Shown one piece after another: positions 8,592 to 18,109 of a stretch of 64,000 bases of DNA. Each line of letters starts with the position of its first letter. The first letter of the stretch is position 1. The notes beneath the pieces were generated by a model that saw only the letters and a list, made by a program, of their open reading frames with translations, was not told the origin of the DNA and made no database searches. The DNA is taken from contig NZ_JAFBDT010000002.1 in the NCBI RefSeq assembly GCF_016908355.1, positions 1 to 64,000 on the forward strand, read 5' to 3'. The stretch is from Fusibacter tunisiensis. GTDB taxonomy: Bacteria > Bacillota > Clostridia > Peptostreptococcales > Acidaminobacteraceae. Position numbers and translations under genes: made by a program.

Positions 8592-9860
8592 TTAGCTGTT
8601 CAGCAAGAGCATTTCTGGATTTGAAACATAGGATTTAACCAGTGCAACAAATCTGCCTGCATCAGCACCATCAATAATTCTATGATCAAAAGACAATGAA
8701 AGTGGTAAAATCTCACGAATCACAATCTCTTCTTCTATCACAACAGGCTTTTTAACAATAGCGCCGACACCCAGTATCCCTGCTTCAGGATGTTTGATAA
8801 TTGGCACACCAAAACTTGCGCCAACAGCACCGTAGTTGGTTATTGTAAACGTGCCATCAGACAGTTCATCCAATTTAAGCGCTTTCTGCCTTGCGCGATT
8901 GCTTAAATCTTCAATCGCTTCTGCCACCTCAAAAATGCTAAGGCGGTCTGCATTACGTATAACAGGAACCATCAACCCATCTTCTGTATCCACGGCGATT
9001 CCAATGTTGTAAAAACGTTTCAATAGAATTTCATCTTTTTCATCATCAAGGGATGCATTTAAATATGGAAAGGCCTTTAAACCCGCCACAACCGCTTTGA
9101 CGAAAAACGCCAAATACGTTAACTTCACACCCTTTTCAGCAGCCATTTCTTTAACCCTAGACCTAAACGCAACCAAATCTGTTGCATCTGCCTCATCCAT
9201 CACCGCTGTATGGGGAATCGTGTATTTAGAGAGCGTCATATTTTTTGAAATGGTTTTCCGAAGCATTGTCATTGGAATCCGGTCTATCGCATGATTCTCT
9301 TCATATGGTTCTCTTACATGGTCTTTTTCCAAGGTTTTTGGCTGGCTTGCCTTTTGAATGTCAGACTTCATGACCCGTCCTTGAGGACCTGTCCCATGAA
9401 TTTTAGTAATGTCTAAACCAAGATCCTTTGCCATTTTTCGGGCCACAGGGGTTGCAAGAACCTTTCCCGTTGTCACGTTTGCTTCAGCCGCCGAATTCCC
9501 TTCTGTACTGGCTTCAATCACATCTGAAGAGACCTCAATTTGACCCACAACAGAAGTGCTGCCAGCTTCTTCAACCCGCTCTGTTTGATCAGAGTCATCG
9601 GGCATATTGGACCTAACACCAGGCTGACCATCATCCACAACAACAATAACTTGTCCTACCTGAACAGCATCACCAGCCACATAATTATTTTGAGCAAGTT
9701 TCCCAGTTACAGGAGAGGGAATCTCAGCATTAACCTTATCGGTTTCCAGCGTAAAAAGCGTATCGCCTTCTGACACAGAATCACCAGGCTCAAAGAAATT
9801 TTTTAGGAGAACACCTTCATGAATGCCTTCTCCAATATCTGCAAATTTTACATGAAACAT
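8592..9860 (-). CDS. pdhC: Dihydrolipoamide acetyltransferase (pyruvate dehydrogenase E2)
   Basis: Core of the pyruvate dehydrogenase complex; transfers the acetyl group from lipoyl to CoA. One lipoyl domain (1-75) with the target lysine in ETDKVNAE (Lys42), an acidic linker, a peripheral-subunit-binding domain (about 135-169, ATPVARKMAKDL) and the catalytic domain (about 195-420) ending in DHRIIDGADAGRF, whose His393 and Asp are the active residues. A branched-chain or acetoin E2 has the same layout; I chose pyruvate because the E1 alpha subunit has the Gram-positive PdhA type of sequence. Lies between pdhB and lpdA with gaps of 10-17 bases. Confidence 0.92.
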   Translation of the reverse strand: MFHVKFADIGEGIHEGVLLKNFFEPGDSVSEGDTLFTLETDKVNAEIPSPVTGKLAQNNYVAGDAVQVGQVIVVVDDGQPGVRSNMPDDSDQTERVEEAGSTSVVGQIEVSSDVIEASTEGNSAAEANVTTGKVLATPVARKMAKDLGLDITKIHGTGPQGRVMKSDIQKASQPKTLEKDHVREPYEENHAIDRIPMTMLRKTISKNMTLSKYTIPHTAVMDEADATDLVAFRSRVKEMAAEKGVKLTYLAFFVKAVVAGLKAFPYLNASLDDEKDEILLKRFYNIGIAVDTEDGLMVPVIRNADRLSIFEVAEAIEDLSNRARQKALKLDELSDGTFTITNYGAVGASFGVPIIKHPEAGILGVGAIVKKPVVIEEEIVIREILPLSLSFDHRIIDGADAGRFVALVKSYVSNPEMLLLNS

Positions 9861-9870
9861 ACCCTACCTC

Positions 9871-10848
9871 CTAAAATTTAAGGACATCTCTTAGTTCACT
9901 GACAATTTGGCCCACATCAGGCACATAATACTGTTCGCCCTTTGGAAGCGGCACAATTGTATCGACACTTGCAATACGCTTGGGTGGTGCTTCCAGATAT
10001 AAAAACGCCCCTTCATTGACAGTGGTAATGAGCTCTGCACCCGGCCCATAAGTTTGAGCCGCTTCATGAACCACACAAAAACGTCCTGTTTTCTGAACAG
10101 ACTGAATAATCGTTTCCTTGTCAATGGGTGAAATCGTCCTTAAATCAATAAGTTCAATACTGAATCCTTCCTTTTCAAGGTGCTCAATAGCCTTTTGCGT
10201 TTCTCTAACCATTGCACCCCAAGCAACGACTGTTAAATCCGTTCCTGATTTCACAATTTTTGCTTTTCCAATTGGAATCGTGTAAGCTTCATCGGGAACA
10301 TCCTGCTTAAATGCTCTGTAAATACGTTTAGGTTCCATAAAAATGACAGGATCGGGATCTTGAATCGCTGCCATTAAAAGCCCTTTTGCATCGTACGGGG
10401 TCGAAGGGATTACAACTTTTAGTCCCGCCGTATGGGCAAAAAGGACTTCAAGCGACTCAGAATGGTGCTCAAGCGCACGTACACCGCCACCATAAGGCAT
10501 TCGAATTACCATTGGCACTGTGTACCTGCCTCTCGTCCGATTTCGCATTCTGGCTGCGTGGGTTACAATCTGATTGTATCCGGGAAACATAAAGCCTGAA
10601 AATTGGATCTCAACCACCGGCTTAAGCCCATTAATGGCCATTCCAATTCCAGATCCCACAATAGAAGATTCAGCCAATATACTGTCGAAACACCGCTCTA
10701 TACCATATTTCTCTTGAAGGCCTTTAGTGGCTCTAAAAACGCCACCTTCCACGCCAACGTCTTCTCCAAAAACAATTACTTTATCATCTTGTGCCATGGA
10801 TTGATCCATTGCTTGATTCACAGCTTCAAGTAAGTTCAGTACAGCCAT
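9871..10848 (-). CDS. pdhB: Pyruvate dehydrogenase E1 beta subunit
   Basis: 325 residues, the full length of a transketolase-like E1 beta. Typical segments are present: VFGEDVGVEGGVFRAT near the N-terminus, GIGMAINGLKPVVEIQFSGF, the HHSESLE loop near residue 130, and the C-terminal IDLRTISPIDKETI. With PdhA it forms the thiamin-diphosphate-dependent decarboxylase and lipoate acetyltransferase of the complex. It starts immediately after the pdhA stop codon, so translation is coupled. Confidence 0.93.
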   Translation of the reverse strand: MAVLNLLEAVNQAMDQSMAQDDKVIVFGEDVGVEGGVFRATKGLQEKYGIERCFDSILAESSIVGSGIGMAINGLKPVVEIQFSGFMFPGYNQIVTHAARMRNRTRGRYTVPMVIRMPYGGGVRALEHHSESLEVLFAHTAGLKVVIPSTPYDAKGLLMAAIQDPDPVIFMEPKRIYRAFKQDVPDEAYTIPIGKAKIVKSGTDLTVVAWGAMVRETQKAIEHLEKEGFSIELIDLRTISPIDKETIIQSVQKTGRFCVVHEAAQTYGPGAELITTVNEGAFLYLEAPPKRIASVDTIVPLPKGEQYYVPDVGQIVSELRDVLKF

Positions 10849-11934
10849 CTACTTTCCCTCCTTCTGAAAATATGCCTTTTTCTTTTGATATTGGGCTTCC
10901 AAAATAGGCGTCCTTTTTTCATAGACATAATCAAATATATCTTTAAGGTCAACACCACCTGACTTTTCAACTTTTTCAAATACAGTTTTAACGTAGTCAC
11001 TGCGTTCTGACACAAATTCAGATTCTTTTTCATCTGACCAATGCCCTTCTCTGATTAAAAATTTTCTAAACCGATCAATGGGGTCTTTTTCTCGCCATGA
11101 CTCAACTTCTGAATCATCACGGTAAACAGTTGGATCATCCGAAGTTGTATGTGCACCCATTCGATAGGTATAAGCTTCGATTAAAGTTGGCCCTTCACCA
11201 TTTCGAGCGCGCTCCACCGCCTCTCGTGTTACAGCATACATAGCGAGGACATCATTTCCATCTACAACAATCCCCGGTATCCCGTAACCAATTGCCTTTT
11301 GGGCTATGGTCTTGGCTTTTGTTTGCAACTGCCGCCTTGTGGATATGGCAAATTGATTGTTCTGAATGATAAATACATTTGGTAAATCTTGTACCGATGC
11401 AAAATTTAATGCCTCATGAAAGTCCCCTTGAGACGTTCCGCCATCACCTACATAGGCAACAGCGATTTCATTTGTGCCCTTGTAACGCGACGCATACGCG
11501 AGTCCGGTGGCATGTTGCATCTGGGATGCAATGGGAACTGACACAGGAAGAACCCTTATGTCTTCAGGCATACGCATGCCCATTTCATTTCCAAACCAAT
11601 ACAAAAAGATGTGTTCAAGAGAAGCACCCCTGTTTAGCCAAACACCAAGTTCCCTAAAGGAAGGCGCAACCCAGTCATTTGCACCAAGAGCAGCAGACGA
11701 CCCCACTTGAGCGGCTTCTTGCCCTAAATTCGGGGCATAAGTCAACATCCGACCTTGTCTTTGATATTGAAGTGTTTTTTCATCAATTATGCGGCTAAAT
11801 CGCATGGTTTCATATAAGTCTACCAAGGCTTCCGGTCCTAAATCCGGCAGCCATTCAGGATGCACAAGTTCACCATCCTTATTTAAAATTTGAATCATCT
11901 CATCCAACAAGGGATTAAACGCTTTGAACAACAT
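10849..11934 (-). CDS. pdhA: Pyruvate dehydrogenase E1 alpha subunit
   Basis: Catalytic alpha subunit of the E1 decarboxylase. The thiamin diphosphate motif runs from GDGGTSQGDFHEALN to the closing QNN, and the phosphorylation-loop-like segment YRMGAHTTSDDPTVYR is present. The sequence RQGRMLTYAPNLGQEAAQ and the overall length match Gram-positive PdhA rather than BkdA or AcoA. The open frame extends to 11955, but the extra codons read through AAAGGAGG, the ribosome site of the ATG at 11934, so I set the start there. It overlaps the end of lplA by about 20 bases. Confidence 0.93.
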   Translation of the reverse strand: MLFKAFNPLLDEMIQILNKDGELVHPEWLPDLGPEALVDLYETMRFSRIIDEKTLQYQRQGRMLTYAPNLGQEAAQVGSSAALGANDWVAPSFRELGVWLNRGASLEHIFLYWFGNEMGMRMPEDIRVLPVSVPIASQMQHATGLAYASRYKGTNEIAVAYVGDGGTSQGDFHEALNFASVQDLPNVFIIQNNQFAISTRRQLQTKAKTIAQKAIGYGIPGIVVDGNDVLAMYAVTREAVERARNGEGPTLIEAYTYRMGAHTTSDDPTVYRDDSEVESWREKDPIDRFRKFLIREGHWSDEKESEFVSERSDYVKTVFEKVEKSGGVDLKDIFDYVYEKRTPILEAQYQKKKAYFQKEGK

Positions 11935-12700
11935 GCACAACCTCCTTTTTTTCAACTATGGGTGTTTCACCAAAATTCCATTTAGTCGATTGGTACTTTT
12001 GAACAGCTTCTTGCAGTTTCTGGCTTTTAAAATAATCCGCTTCAAGCACCACCACTTGATACGCATGTGCCTTATAGAAAACATCGATTATGGCCTCTAT
12101 AAGCTTTGGCATAGAAATGCTGGCATTACTTTCAGACATATTGACAACTGGACTTGGTACACTTACAACACTTTTTTGATTTTCAAACTTCTTTACATGC
12201 TCAAAATTGGATGCCATCAACAAATCATGTGCCCCATCCAGATTTGCATTTACAAGCAAGGTACCATGGTGCAACCGCCTGTTGCCTTTCATGTAAAATG
12301 CATTGCCCGAAATCTTTTTCCCACTTAAAATCAAATCTTTTCTAGAAGTCAGTTCAAGTGAAATGCCAAACTTTGAAACGGCTTCCATAATCCATCTAAA
12401 ATGCAAGTGTTCATCATAACAACCTTGGTGCTCTATAAAGGAAAAATTGAGGTTTCCTAAATCATGGTACACGGTGCCGCCACCTGATAGTCTTCTAATC
12501 ATTGGAATATCATTTTTTAAGGCATACGTCACATCAATTTCACGATATGGGTTTTGATTCCGACCAAAAATAACGCTTTTTGAATTGACATATAAAAACA
12601 AAATGCGCTCATACGTCTTGGCCTCGTGAAACAAAACCTCTTCAAGTGCCATATTGTATGCTGGATTATGCCTGTGTGATAAAACAACCAGTGCCTTCAT
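11915..12700 (-). CDS. lplA: Lipoate-protein ligase A, short form
   Basis: Attaches lipoate to the E2 lipoyl lysine. Family signatures are clear: MALEE, RRLSGGGTVYHDLGNLNFSF, KISGNAFYMKGNRRLHHGTLL and the terminal WNFGETP. The protein is 261 residues and stops where the catalytic domain ends; the C-terminal accessory domain of the E. coli type (about 80 more residues) is missing and no separate partner (LplB-like) gene is nearby. It might need an accessory protein encoded elsewhere, or act as a lipoyl/octanoyl transferase. The start is the ATG at 12700 with GAGGTGA in front; an upstream GTG at 12709 lies too close to that site. First gene of the pdh operon. Confidence 0.88.
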   Translation of the reverse strand: MKALVVLSHRHNPAYNMALEEVLFHEAKTYERILFLYVNSKSVIFGRNQNPYREIDVTYALKNDIPMIRRLSGGGTVYHDLGNLNFSFIEHQGCYDEHLHFRWIMEAVSKFGISLELTSRKDLILSGKKISGNAFYMKGNRRLHHGTLLVNANLDGAHDLLMASNFEHVKKFENQKSVVSVPSPVVNMSESNASISMPKLIEAIIDVFYKAHAYQVVVLEADYFKSQKLQEAVQKYQSTKWNFGETPIVEKKEVVHVVQSV

Positions 12701-12744
12701 GTAGATCACCTCATATTAAGTACTGGTTATTAATTACCCTTTAT

Positions 12745-12759
12745 TGAGAATTATTATCA
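12745..12759. promoter_or_regulatory. Fur-like operator upstream of the lplA-pdh operon
   Basis: TGAGAATTATTATCA is a 7-1-7 inverted repeat that differs from the Fur consensus TGATAATNATTATCA at one position. It lies about 45 bases before the lplA start, where the operon promoter should be. This would place pyruvate dehydrogenase or lipoate attachment under iron or peroxide control. A chance match in an A+T-rich spacer cannot be excluded. Confidence 0.45.
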
Positions 12760-12775
12760 TTAACATTTTGTGAAC

Positions 12776-12806
12776 AAAAAAAAGAGCCGCAAAAGCAGCT
12801 CTTCAA
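12776..12806 (-). terminator. Terminator after the SLH protein gene
   Basis: Minus strand: AAGAGCTGC-TTTT-GCGGCTCTT followed by TTTTTTT, nine bases beyond the stop of the surface protein gene. Confidence 0.9.
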
Positions 12807-12814
12807 ATTTTAGA

Positions 12815-15631
12815 TTAATCTATTTTTTGTACACTTAAATCCAATCCTTCAACACCATTATCTGCGTAATCCCTAATCTCAACATTCTGAATAACGGGCG
12901 TATAGAGTTGAACCTTGCTTTGATCTTCCTCTTTTACATACAAGCGCACATCACGTCCATTTACGCCTATATTTTCCACTTGAATGTTTAAAATGCTAAA
13001 CGAGAGTCGCGAAACCGTCTCCGGATCAATGTCTTCTGAAAAACGAATGGTGACAATACCTGTACTTTGAGAATACGTCACATTAGGTACTGTCCTGCCA
13101 TCGAGGGTTGTTTCAACCACGTATGGTGCCATCTTATCCGCCAAAGGTAGTGGCGGAGCTGTTAAATCAAAAGCTTCACCGTATCGGTTAACCGAATTAG
13201 ACCGTACCGCTTGAACGGTCACACCAGAAGGATCCCCAACGATTGGGTCATCCAATTTTAAAATCAATTTTGTTCTGTTGTCTTCATAAACACGTTCGGA
13301 ATCAATAATTCGATAAATTTCGTCAGAATCTTCCACTCTTAAGTCACCAAGATCAAAGGTCACAAGTTCATCCGAAACCACAATTTCTATAAGATTCTGA
13401 TCAATCTGACTAGCAGAAACAATTGACAAAGTCCCTTCGCTGGACAAGTCCACAACAACTGAGAAATCGTGAATAAAGTTATCATCTAAATCTGCCACAC
13501 GTCCTATTTCAACATCTGCCGAAACAGAAGTCGACGTATTGTCATCAGCGTAAAAATCAAGGCCACCTCTTACAATCTCACCTGGATAATGGATTTCAAG
13601 CGTCCTGTCATCTGCCATGGTCATTCTCAGTAAATCGTCATCCAAAGCTGATAAAAGTTTTCCATTGACCTTGTATTTGTCCGGATCTAAAACTGAATAT
13701 TTCCCTTCAATTGCCATAGGTTCATCGAATTTAATCCGAACCACTTGATCGTTTTTGCCCGCTTCATAGAGTCGAGCCGTCCATTTTTCAGGATCTGGGG
13801 CTGTAAAATCTCTAATCTCAAACGGAAGCCTAGACTCACGAATTACATTGCCCGAATAGTCTTCTAGCCCATTTACAATAAGTGTAAACGTTCCAATAAT
13901 AGGCTCTAACACTACAATTTCTATTGTATAAACATCGGAATTGTAAATGACATTTACAATCTGTCCGGATATATTTGTGCCATTTCCGTCTAAAAGTTCA
14001 TAATTGAGCCTGTTTTGAACTTGTCCACTTCTGTTGTTAAGGGGTTCAGACACTTTTAATTTTATACGCTGTTCGCTAATCGGTGTTGCTTCTCCCTCAA
14101 TATAAGGTGCCACCGTATCTGGTGCGAGTTCAATTTGAGTCCGCGCAACAGTATTACGATTGCCAGAATAATCCTGAATCGCACCACTGTCAACCACCAC
14201 CCAAGTGGTGCCAGAAGGGATGAAATTTTTTGAAAAGTCAAGTCTAAGTTTATGCCCGTCAATATGCTCTGAAGTAACAGTCGCATCTACTCGGTTTGAC
14301 ACAGAACTGTGATAAAACTCTGTCTGTGCCCCATTTAACACTTTAATATCTTCACTCCACACCAAGGTCACCCCTGTTGATGAAACATTTTCATAACCGA
14401 TTACTTTTGGTGCAACAGAATCCTTAACCACTGTAATTTCAATTGGGTATGCATTTGGATTTGATAACAAATTAAACGATGCATAATCATCAAAATGTTT
14501 TTTAGGAACGATTTCTGTCTTCTCCGGCAAGTCTGTATAAGTTTCTATAATCAGCTCTTTATTGAAATTTTGAAGTTCATAACTTTTTACGATGGTCCTG
14601 CCTTCATTTAAGGTAAACCCATATTCAAATTGCTCTTCGTCATTCACAAGATCAGATTCTTCACGTGTCATCATGGGTTCAGAGAACACCAACTTGACAG
14701 CTCGGTTGCCCAAAGCTGTTGCGGAAACAATTTCTGGTAGCTTAAAATCCCCTATATTAATGGACCGATAAGCGTCGTTGATCAAAAGTTCACCTTCAAG
14801 AGATTTAATGTCTCCTAAAATCAAAGCCACATCGCTTTGCTGGGGAACAGCCTTGTTAAAGATCAGGGTAATCTCACCTTTTTCAACATTGTAACTGGCG
14901 TTTACCACCTCTAAATCGTAAACTGCTTCTGACTTAAGAACATAATTCCCTGTTGTTTCAGCCGCCTCAACATCCAGTGGGACGTTGACTTTTAAAACCA
15001 ATTCTTTCAAACTGTAGATTTCAACACCCGTAATTTCTGGTGTTTCAGGCACTTCTGGTTCAGGAAGTGGCAACATGCCAAATTCTTGTCCCAATGATAA
15101 TTCCTGGCCAAAACGATTGGTATTAACAGCTTTCCACATGGCTTCAAATGCTTCACCTCTTAAAAGTGCGCCTGGATTTTCAGCCTCTATAGTGATGTCT
15201 ATTTTTTCTAAATCTGCCACAGCAGTTTCCCACGTGTACGTATACCCCAAAGCTGCAATTAGCATCTTGGCCCATTCCTGACGGGTTACTGCGCTATCAG
15301 GCTTAAAGGTTCCACCCGGATAACCAGAAATCCAGCCATTTTTATTGGCGTAAGCCACATAAGGCGCGTACCAATCCGATGAAATCACATCTAAAAATGT
15401 CTGTGTATACATGGTTTGCTTGGCCTCATCATCTTTTCCATACATCTGGGCAAGTAACTTTGCTGCCTGAGACCGCGTTAGAGGTTTGTCCTCATCTAGT
15501 CCAGTATCAGACCCTTGTATAAAATTAAAATCGTAAAGATTCTGTCCGCCACTTTTAGTGTTGTTGGCCATAGCGGGAACAGAAGTCATCAGCAACAAAA
15601 CAACCAGAATTAAACTCAATTTTTGCTTCAT
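12815..15631 (-). CDS. Secreted S-layer homology protein with Ig-like repeats
   Basis: 938 residues. A Sec signal peptide (MKQKLSLILVVLLLMTSVPA, cleavage near AMA-NN) precedes SLH sequence: a first partial repeat around DKPLTRSQAAKLLAQMYG and a full one from FLDVISSDWYAPYV to TRQEWAKMLIAALGY, which should anchor the protein to secondary cell-wall polymer. The remaining 700 residues are beta-strand-rich repeats of about 100 residues with recurring 'V.L.FSEPM' and 'D.SGN' patterns, resembling the Ig-like SbsA/SbsC-type or 'Big' domains of surface proteins. No enzyme motif. It has its own promoter and terminator. Probably an S-layer-associated structural or adhesion protein. Confidence 0.88.
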   Translation of the reverse strand: MKQKLSLILVVLLLMTSVPAMANNTKSGGQNLYDFNFIQGSDTGLDEDKPLTRSQAAKLLAQMYGKDDEAKQTMYTQTFLDVISSDWYAPYVAYANKNGWISGYPGGTFKPDSAVTRQEWAKMLIAALGYTYTWETAVADLEKIDITIEAENPGALLRGEAFEAMWKAVNTNRFGQELSLGQEFGMLPLPEPEVPETPEITGVEIYSLKELVLKVNVPLDVEAAETTGNYVLKSEAVYDLEVVNASYNVEKGEITLIFNKAVPQQSDVALILGDIKSLEGELLINDAYRSINIGDFKLPEIVSATALGNRAVKLVFSEPMMTREESDLVNDEEQFEYGFTLNEGRTIVKSYELQNFNKELIIETYTDLPEKTEIVPKKHFDDYASFNLLSNPNAYPIEITVVKDSVAPKVIGYENVSSTGVTLVWSEDIKVLNGAQTEFYHSSVSNRVDATVTSEHIDGHKLRLDFSKNFIPSGTTWVVVDSGAIQDYSGNRNTVARTQIELAPDTVAPYIEGEATPISEQRIKLKVSEPLNNRSGQVQNRLNYELLDGNGTNISGQIVNVIYNSDVYTIEIVVLEPIIGTFTLIVNGLEDYSGNVIRESRLPFEIRDFTAPDPEKWTARLYEAGKNDQVVRIKFDEPMAIEGKYSVLDPDKYKVNGKLLSALDDDLLRMTMADDRTLEIHYPGEIVRGGLDFYADDNTSTSVSADVEIGRVADLDDNFIHDFSVVVDLSSEGTLSIVSASQIDQNLIEIVVSDELVTFDLGDLRVEDSDEIYRIIDSERVYEDNRTKLILKLDDPIVGDPSGVTVQAVRSNSVNRYGEAFDLTAPPLPLADKMAPYVVETTLDGRTVPNVTYSQSTGIVTIRFSEDIDPETVSRLSFSILNIQVENIGVNGRDVRLYVKEEDQSKVQLYTPVIQNVEIRDYADNGVEGLDLSVQKID

Positions 15632-15667
15632 AATGAATTCGTGCCTCCTTTTCGTTTCTTTGCCAAT

Positions 15668-15676
15668 ATTATATCA
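15668..15676 (-). promoter_or_regulatory. Extended -10 promoter of the SLH protein gene
   Basis: Minus strand TGATATAAT is an extended -10 element (TG, one base, TATAAT) about 40 bases before the start codon. No good -35 box is seen, as is common with extended -10 promoters. Confidence 0.55.
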
Positions 15677-15722
15677 TAACGGCGTTTGTTTAAATATTAC
15701 CATTTGGTTTCACGTCAGCCCT

Positions 15723-15756
15723 AAAAAAGCACCCTTGAACTCTATCTCAAGGGTGC
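15723..15756 (-). terminator. Terminator after the TPR-GGDEF gene
   Basis: Perfect inverted repeat GCACCCTTGA / TCAAGGGTGC with a T run on the minus strand, just after the stop of the 15765-17732 gene. Confidence 0.9.
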
Positions 15757-15764
15757 ACTGTAAC

Positions 15765-17732
15765 TTATCTCAAGTAATGGTATCTTTTTTTCTCTAAATA
15801 CATTTTAGATTCTGCACCAGCAAAAGTACGTGTAAAATCAGGCATATCCTTTGTGTGAACAGCGTATCCTAACGCAACAGAAAGGGGCACATACTCAAAA
15901 GTGAACCGATCACACGCCTCATGAATTTTCTTTGAAAGAACCGCAAGCCCCTCCTCCGTTGCATTTTCAACAAGTACAGCAAATTCATCTCCACCCAGTC
16001 TAAAAACAAGGTCTGTTCCGGCACACCGCTTTAGTATGGTGCACACTTCAATTAAATACATGTCACCAACAATATGCCCATATTGATCATTAATCTGCTT
16101 CAAATGGTTCATATCTGCAATTAAAATACCAAGATCAGACAGTTTATTTTGATGCCAGGCCTCAATTTTCTCGTTAAAAAACCGCCTGTTATAAACGTCC
16201 GTGAGACCATCTCTGTAACTAAAATGTTCCAGTTCCCGCGTTTTTTCAAGGAGTATATTCCGCTTTTGAGCATTTGAAATGGCAATGGCAACATAACCCG
16301 CTAAAGTTTTCACCACCTCAAAATCTTTGACATCGTATTCATAAGCATTATAGCTTTGAAGGGTTATAAGGCCGACACACCCTTCTTCTGTGATCAAACG
16401 GCAATAGATAATACAGTGGGTTGTTTCTCCATCGTCCATATCGCCAATCCCTACACAGTCATCTTTAGGAATATAAGCATTTCTTTCACGATCAAAATCA
16501 CGAATGTATAGGTCTTCACTGTTTAAGATACAATATGATGCCAATGACTTGCCATCATGAAGGTCTATTTCCATTAAAGGAAGTTGCTTTCCATTTTCTT
16601 CAAAATACTTGTAAATGATTTTCTCACGCGGCGCATCATAAAGTGCTAACCCGAAAACATTTACAGACATTAAACTGTAAATGGATTTTCGCAAATGCCC
16701 ATAAATTTCATCCATGTCCATCGATGAAGTTAATTTTTGACCAATTTTCGCAATCATGGATACATTTTTAAGGGTCCGCTCAAGTTCAATGGTTTTACTC
16801 TTAAGTTCAACATTCCTTAAAACATCAATACGTTCTTCATTGCGTTTCAGTTTTTCTTCAAATTGAACTTTAACAGATTCATAAGCCTCACGTTTGTTAT
16901 CTTCTATAATATCTTGTTCAATCAGATCAAATTCTCTAAAATGTTCAAATGCCTCTTTATACCGCTTTAATTTTTCGCATACCTGCACCATTAAACGATG
17001 ACATTCTCTTTTAATGACAAGTACGGGATTGGTCTGTGCTATTTCAAGCGCCCTTGTCAGTGTTTCAAATGCACGCTCATAATCCGCTTTTTTATAATAA
17101 ATATTTCCGATGTTAAAAAGTGCAATCGACTCATTTAAAAAGGATTCATCTTTGTATACGGTTGAATACACCTTATATGCCTCATGCAAATGTGCTAAAG
17201 CTTCATCATAACGTTCTTGTTTCATCAACTCGTGGGCAATATTGTTATAAATATCGCCATGCAAACGGCCAGTTTCTAAATTCGGTAAATAAGATGCCGC
17301 TTCATTCAATAAAGTAATTGCTTTTTCTGATTGGTCTAAAACACTGTATGCTGCGGATAAAATCGTAAGCGCTCTAACCGTATAATTATCTTTTCCAATG
17401 GATTGACTGAGTTCATAAGCGTCATGTGCAATCTGCAAGGATGCTTCATAGGATTTAAGCTCACGTGTTGCAATGGATATGTTCACCAAACAATGAAACG
17501 CGTAAATGGATAAGTTCATTTGTTGAAAGAACTTTAAAGCCCGTTCAATTACAGAGGCTGCTGCCCGATGACGGCCATTGATTACAAGAGCCCTGCCATA
17601 TAACAAACCTTTCACCGAGTCATCTATACTCTGAAAGGACTCTTTGTGCTCATAGGTTTCATATAAGGCCATAGTCCTGTTAGGCATTTTATCCACTTCA
17701 TTTAGTTTTTCCAAAATATCTGTCTGCATCAT
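15765..17732 (-). CDS. TPR-GAF-GGDEF diguanylate cyclase, copy A
   Basis: 655 residues, cytoplasmic. About 300 residues of tetratricopeptide-type helical repeats (for example ALAHLHEAYKVY and AFETLTRALEIA), a short coiled coil, a GAF-like domain at about 325-480 and a GGDEF domain with intact RLGGDEF. It should make c-di-GMP in response to a ligand or partner bound by the TPR or GAF part. The gene at 18723-20696 encodes a paralogue with the same order of domains and many identical stretches (NVELK, LTSSMDM/LTASMDM, EIYG.LRKSIY). The two lie on either side of a small-protein/HTH pair, suggesting a local duplication. Confidence 0.9.
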   Translation of the reverse strand: MMQTDILEKLNEVDKMPNRTMALYETYEHKESFQSIDDSVKGLLYGRALVINGRHRAAASVIERALKFFQQMNLSIYAFHCLVNISIATRELKSYEASLQIAHDAYELSQSIGKDNYTVRALTILSAAYSVLDQSEKAITLLNEAASYLPNLETGRLHGDIYNNIAHELMKQERYDEALAHLHEAYKVYSTVYKDESFLNESIALFNIGNIYYKKADYERAFETLTRALEIAQTNPVLVIKRECHRLMVQVCEKLKRYKEAFEHFREFDLIEQDIIEDNKREAYESVKVQFEEKLKRNEERIDVLRNVELKSKTIELERTLKNVSMIAKIGQKLTSSMDMDEIYGHLRKSIYSLMSVNVFGLALYDAPREKIIYKYFEENGKQLPLMEIDLHDGKSLASYCILNSEDLYIRDFDRERNAYIPKDDCVGIGDMDDGETTHCIIYCRLITEEGCVGLITLQSYNAYEYDVKDFEVVKTLAGYVAIAISNAQKRNILLEKTRELEHFSYRDGLTDVYNRRFFNEKIEAWHQNKLSDLGILIADMNHLKQINDQYGHIVGDMYLIEVCTILKRCAGTDLVFRLGGDEFAVLVENATEEGLAVLSKKIHEACDRFTFEYVPLSVALGYAVHTKDMPDFTRTFAGAESKMYLEKKRYHYLR

Positions 17733-17795
17733 CTGTTTCGCCTCATATAATTAGTAAAATCATTATACCATAATTTCAACGGATGTTACATTTTG

Positions 17796-18089
17796 TTAAT
17801 CAATTTTTGCTGTTCTTTTTAAATAATAGACAAATTGATCTGAAGCACCATATTTCACCAAATCACGTTCCAGTACCCGGTCATCACTTTTTGCATGCCT
17901 TTTTTTAGGGATGGCGAACAACAAGTAAGGCCAATTGTCGTCAATTGTCTTAACCTTGTAAACTTGGATATAATCTGTCAGTACAACAGAATCTTCTATC
18001 ATAAATATTGAACTAATTTTTTGTCCCATTCGGCTTGAATACAGGTCGAGTTCAACGCTGTTTTCAAACAATTCTCTATGAGAAATCAT
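17796..18089 (-). CDS. Small protein sharing the N-terminal module of the kinase at 34 kb
   Basis: 97 residues, no signal peptide or membrane helix. No named family. Its opening, FENSVELDLYSSRMG, matches FEKSIEYDLYSSDYG in residues 8-22 of the protein kinase at 33976-35319, and the following 40 residues align loosely with the kinase's beta-strand N-lobe (IEDSVVLTDYIQVYKVK against IVDRIYEMPHTVLFKLI). So it looks like a stand-alone version of a kinase N-terminal module. Transcribed divergently from the HTH gene at 18162. A role as a partner or decoy in a kinase/HTH signalling set is inference. Confidence 0.65.
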   Translation of the reverse strand: MISHRELFENSVELDLYSSRMGQKISSIFMIEDSVVLTDYIQVYKVKTIDDNWPYLLFAIPKKRHAKSDDRVLERDLVKYGASDQFVYYLKRTAKID

Positions 18090-18109
18090 AAAAACTACCC
18101 CACTTCAAG

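Noticed and set aside
7186-11934. Acetoin or branched-chain 2-oxoacid dehydrogenase operon
   Set aside because: The alpha subunit has the Gram-positive PdhA type sequence and no acetoin (acoR, acoX) or branched-chain (buk, ptb) gene accompanies it; the sigma-54 activator lies beyond a terminator and other transcripts.
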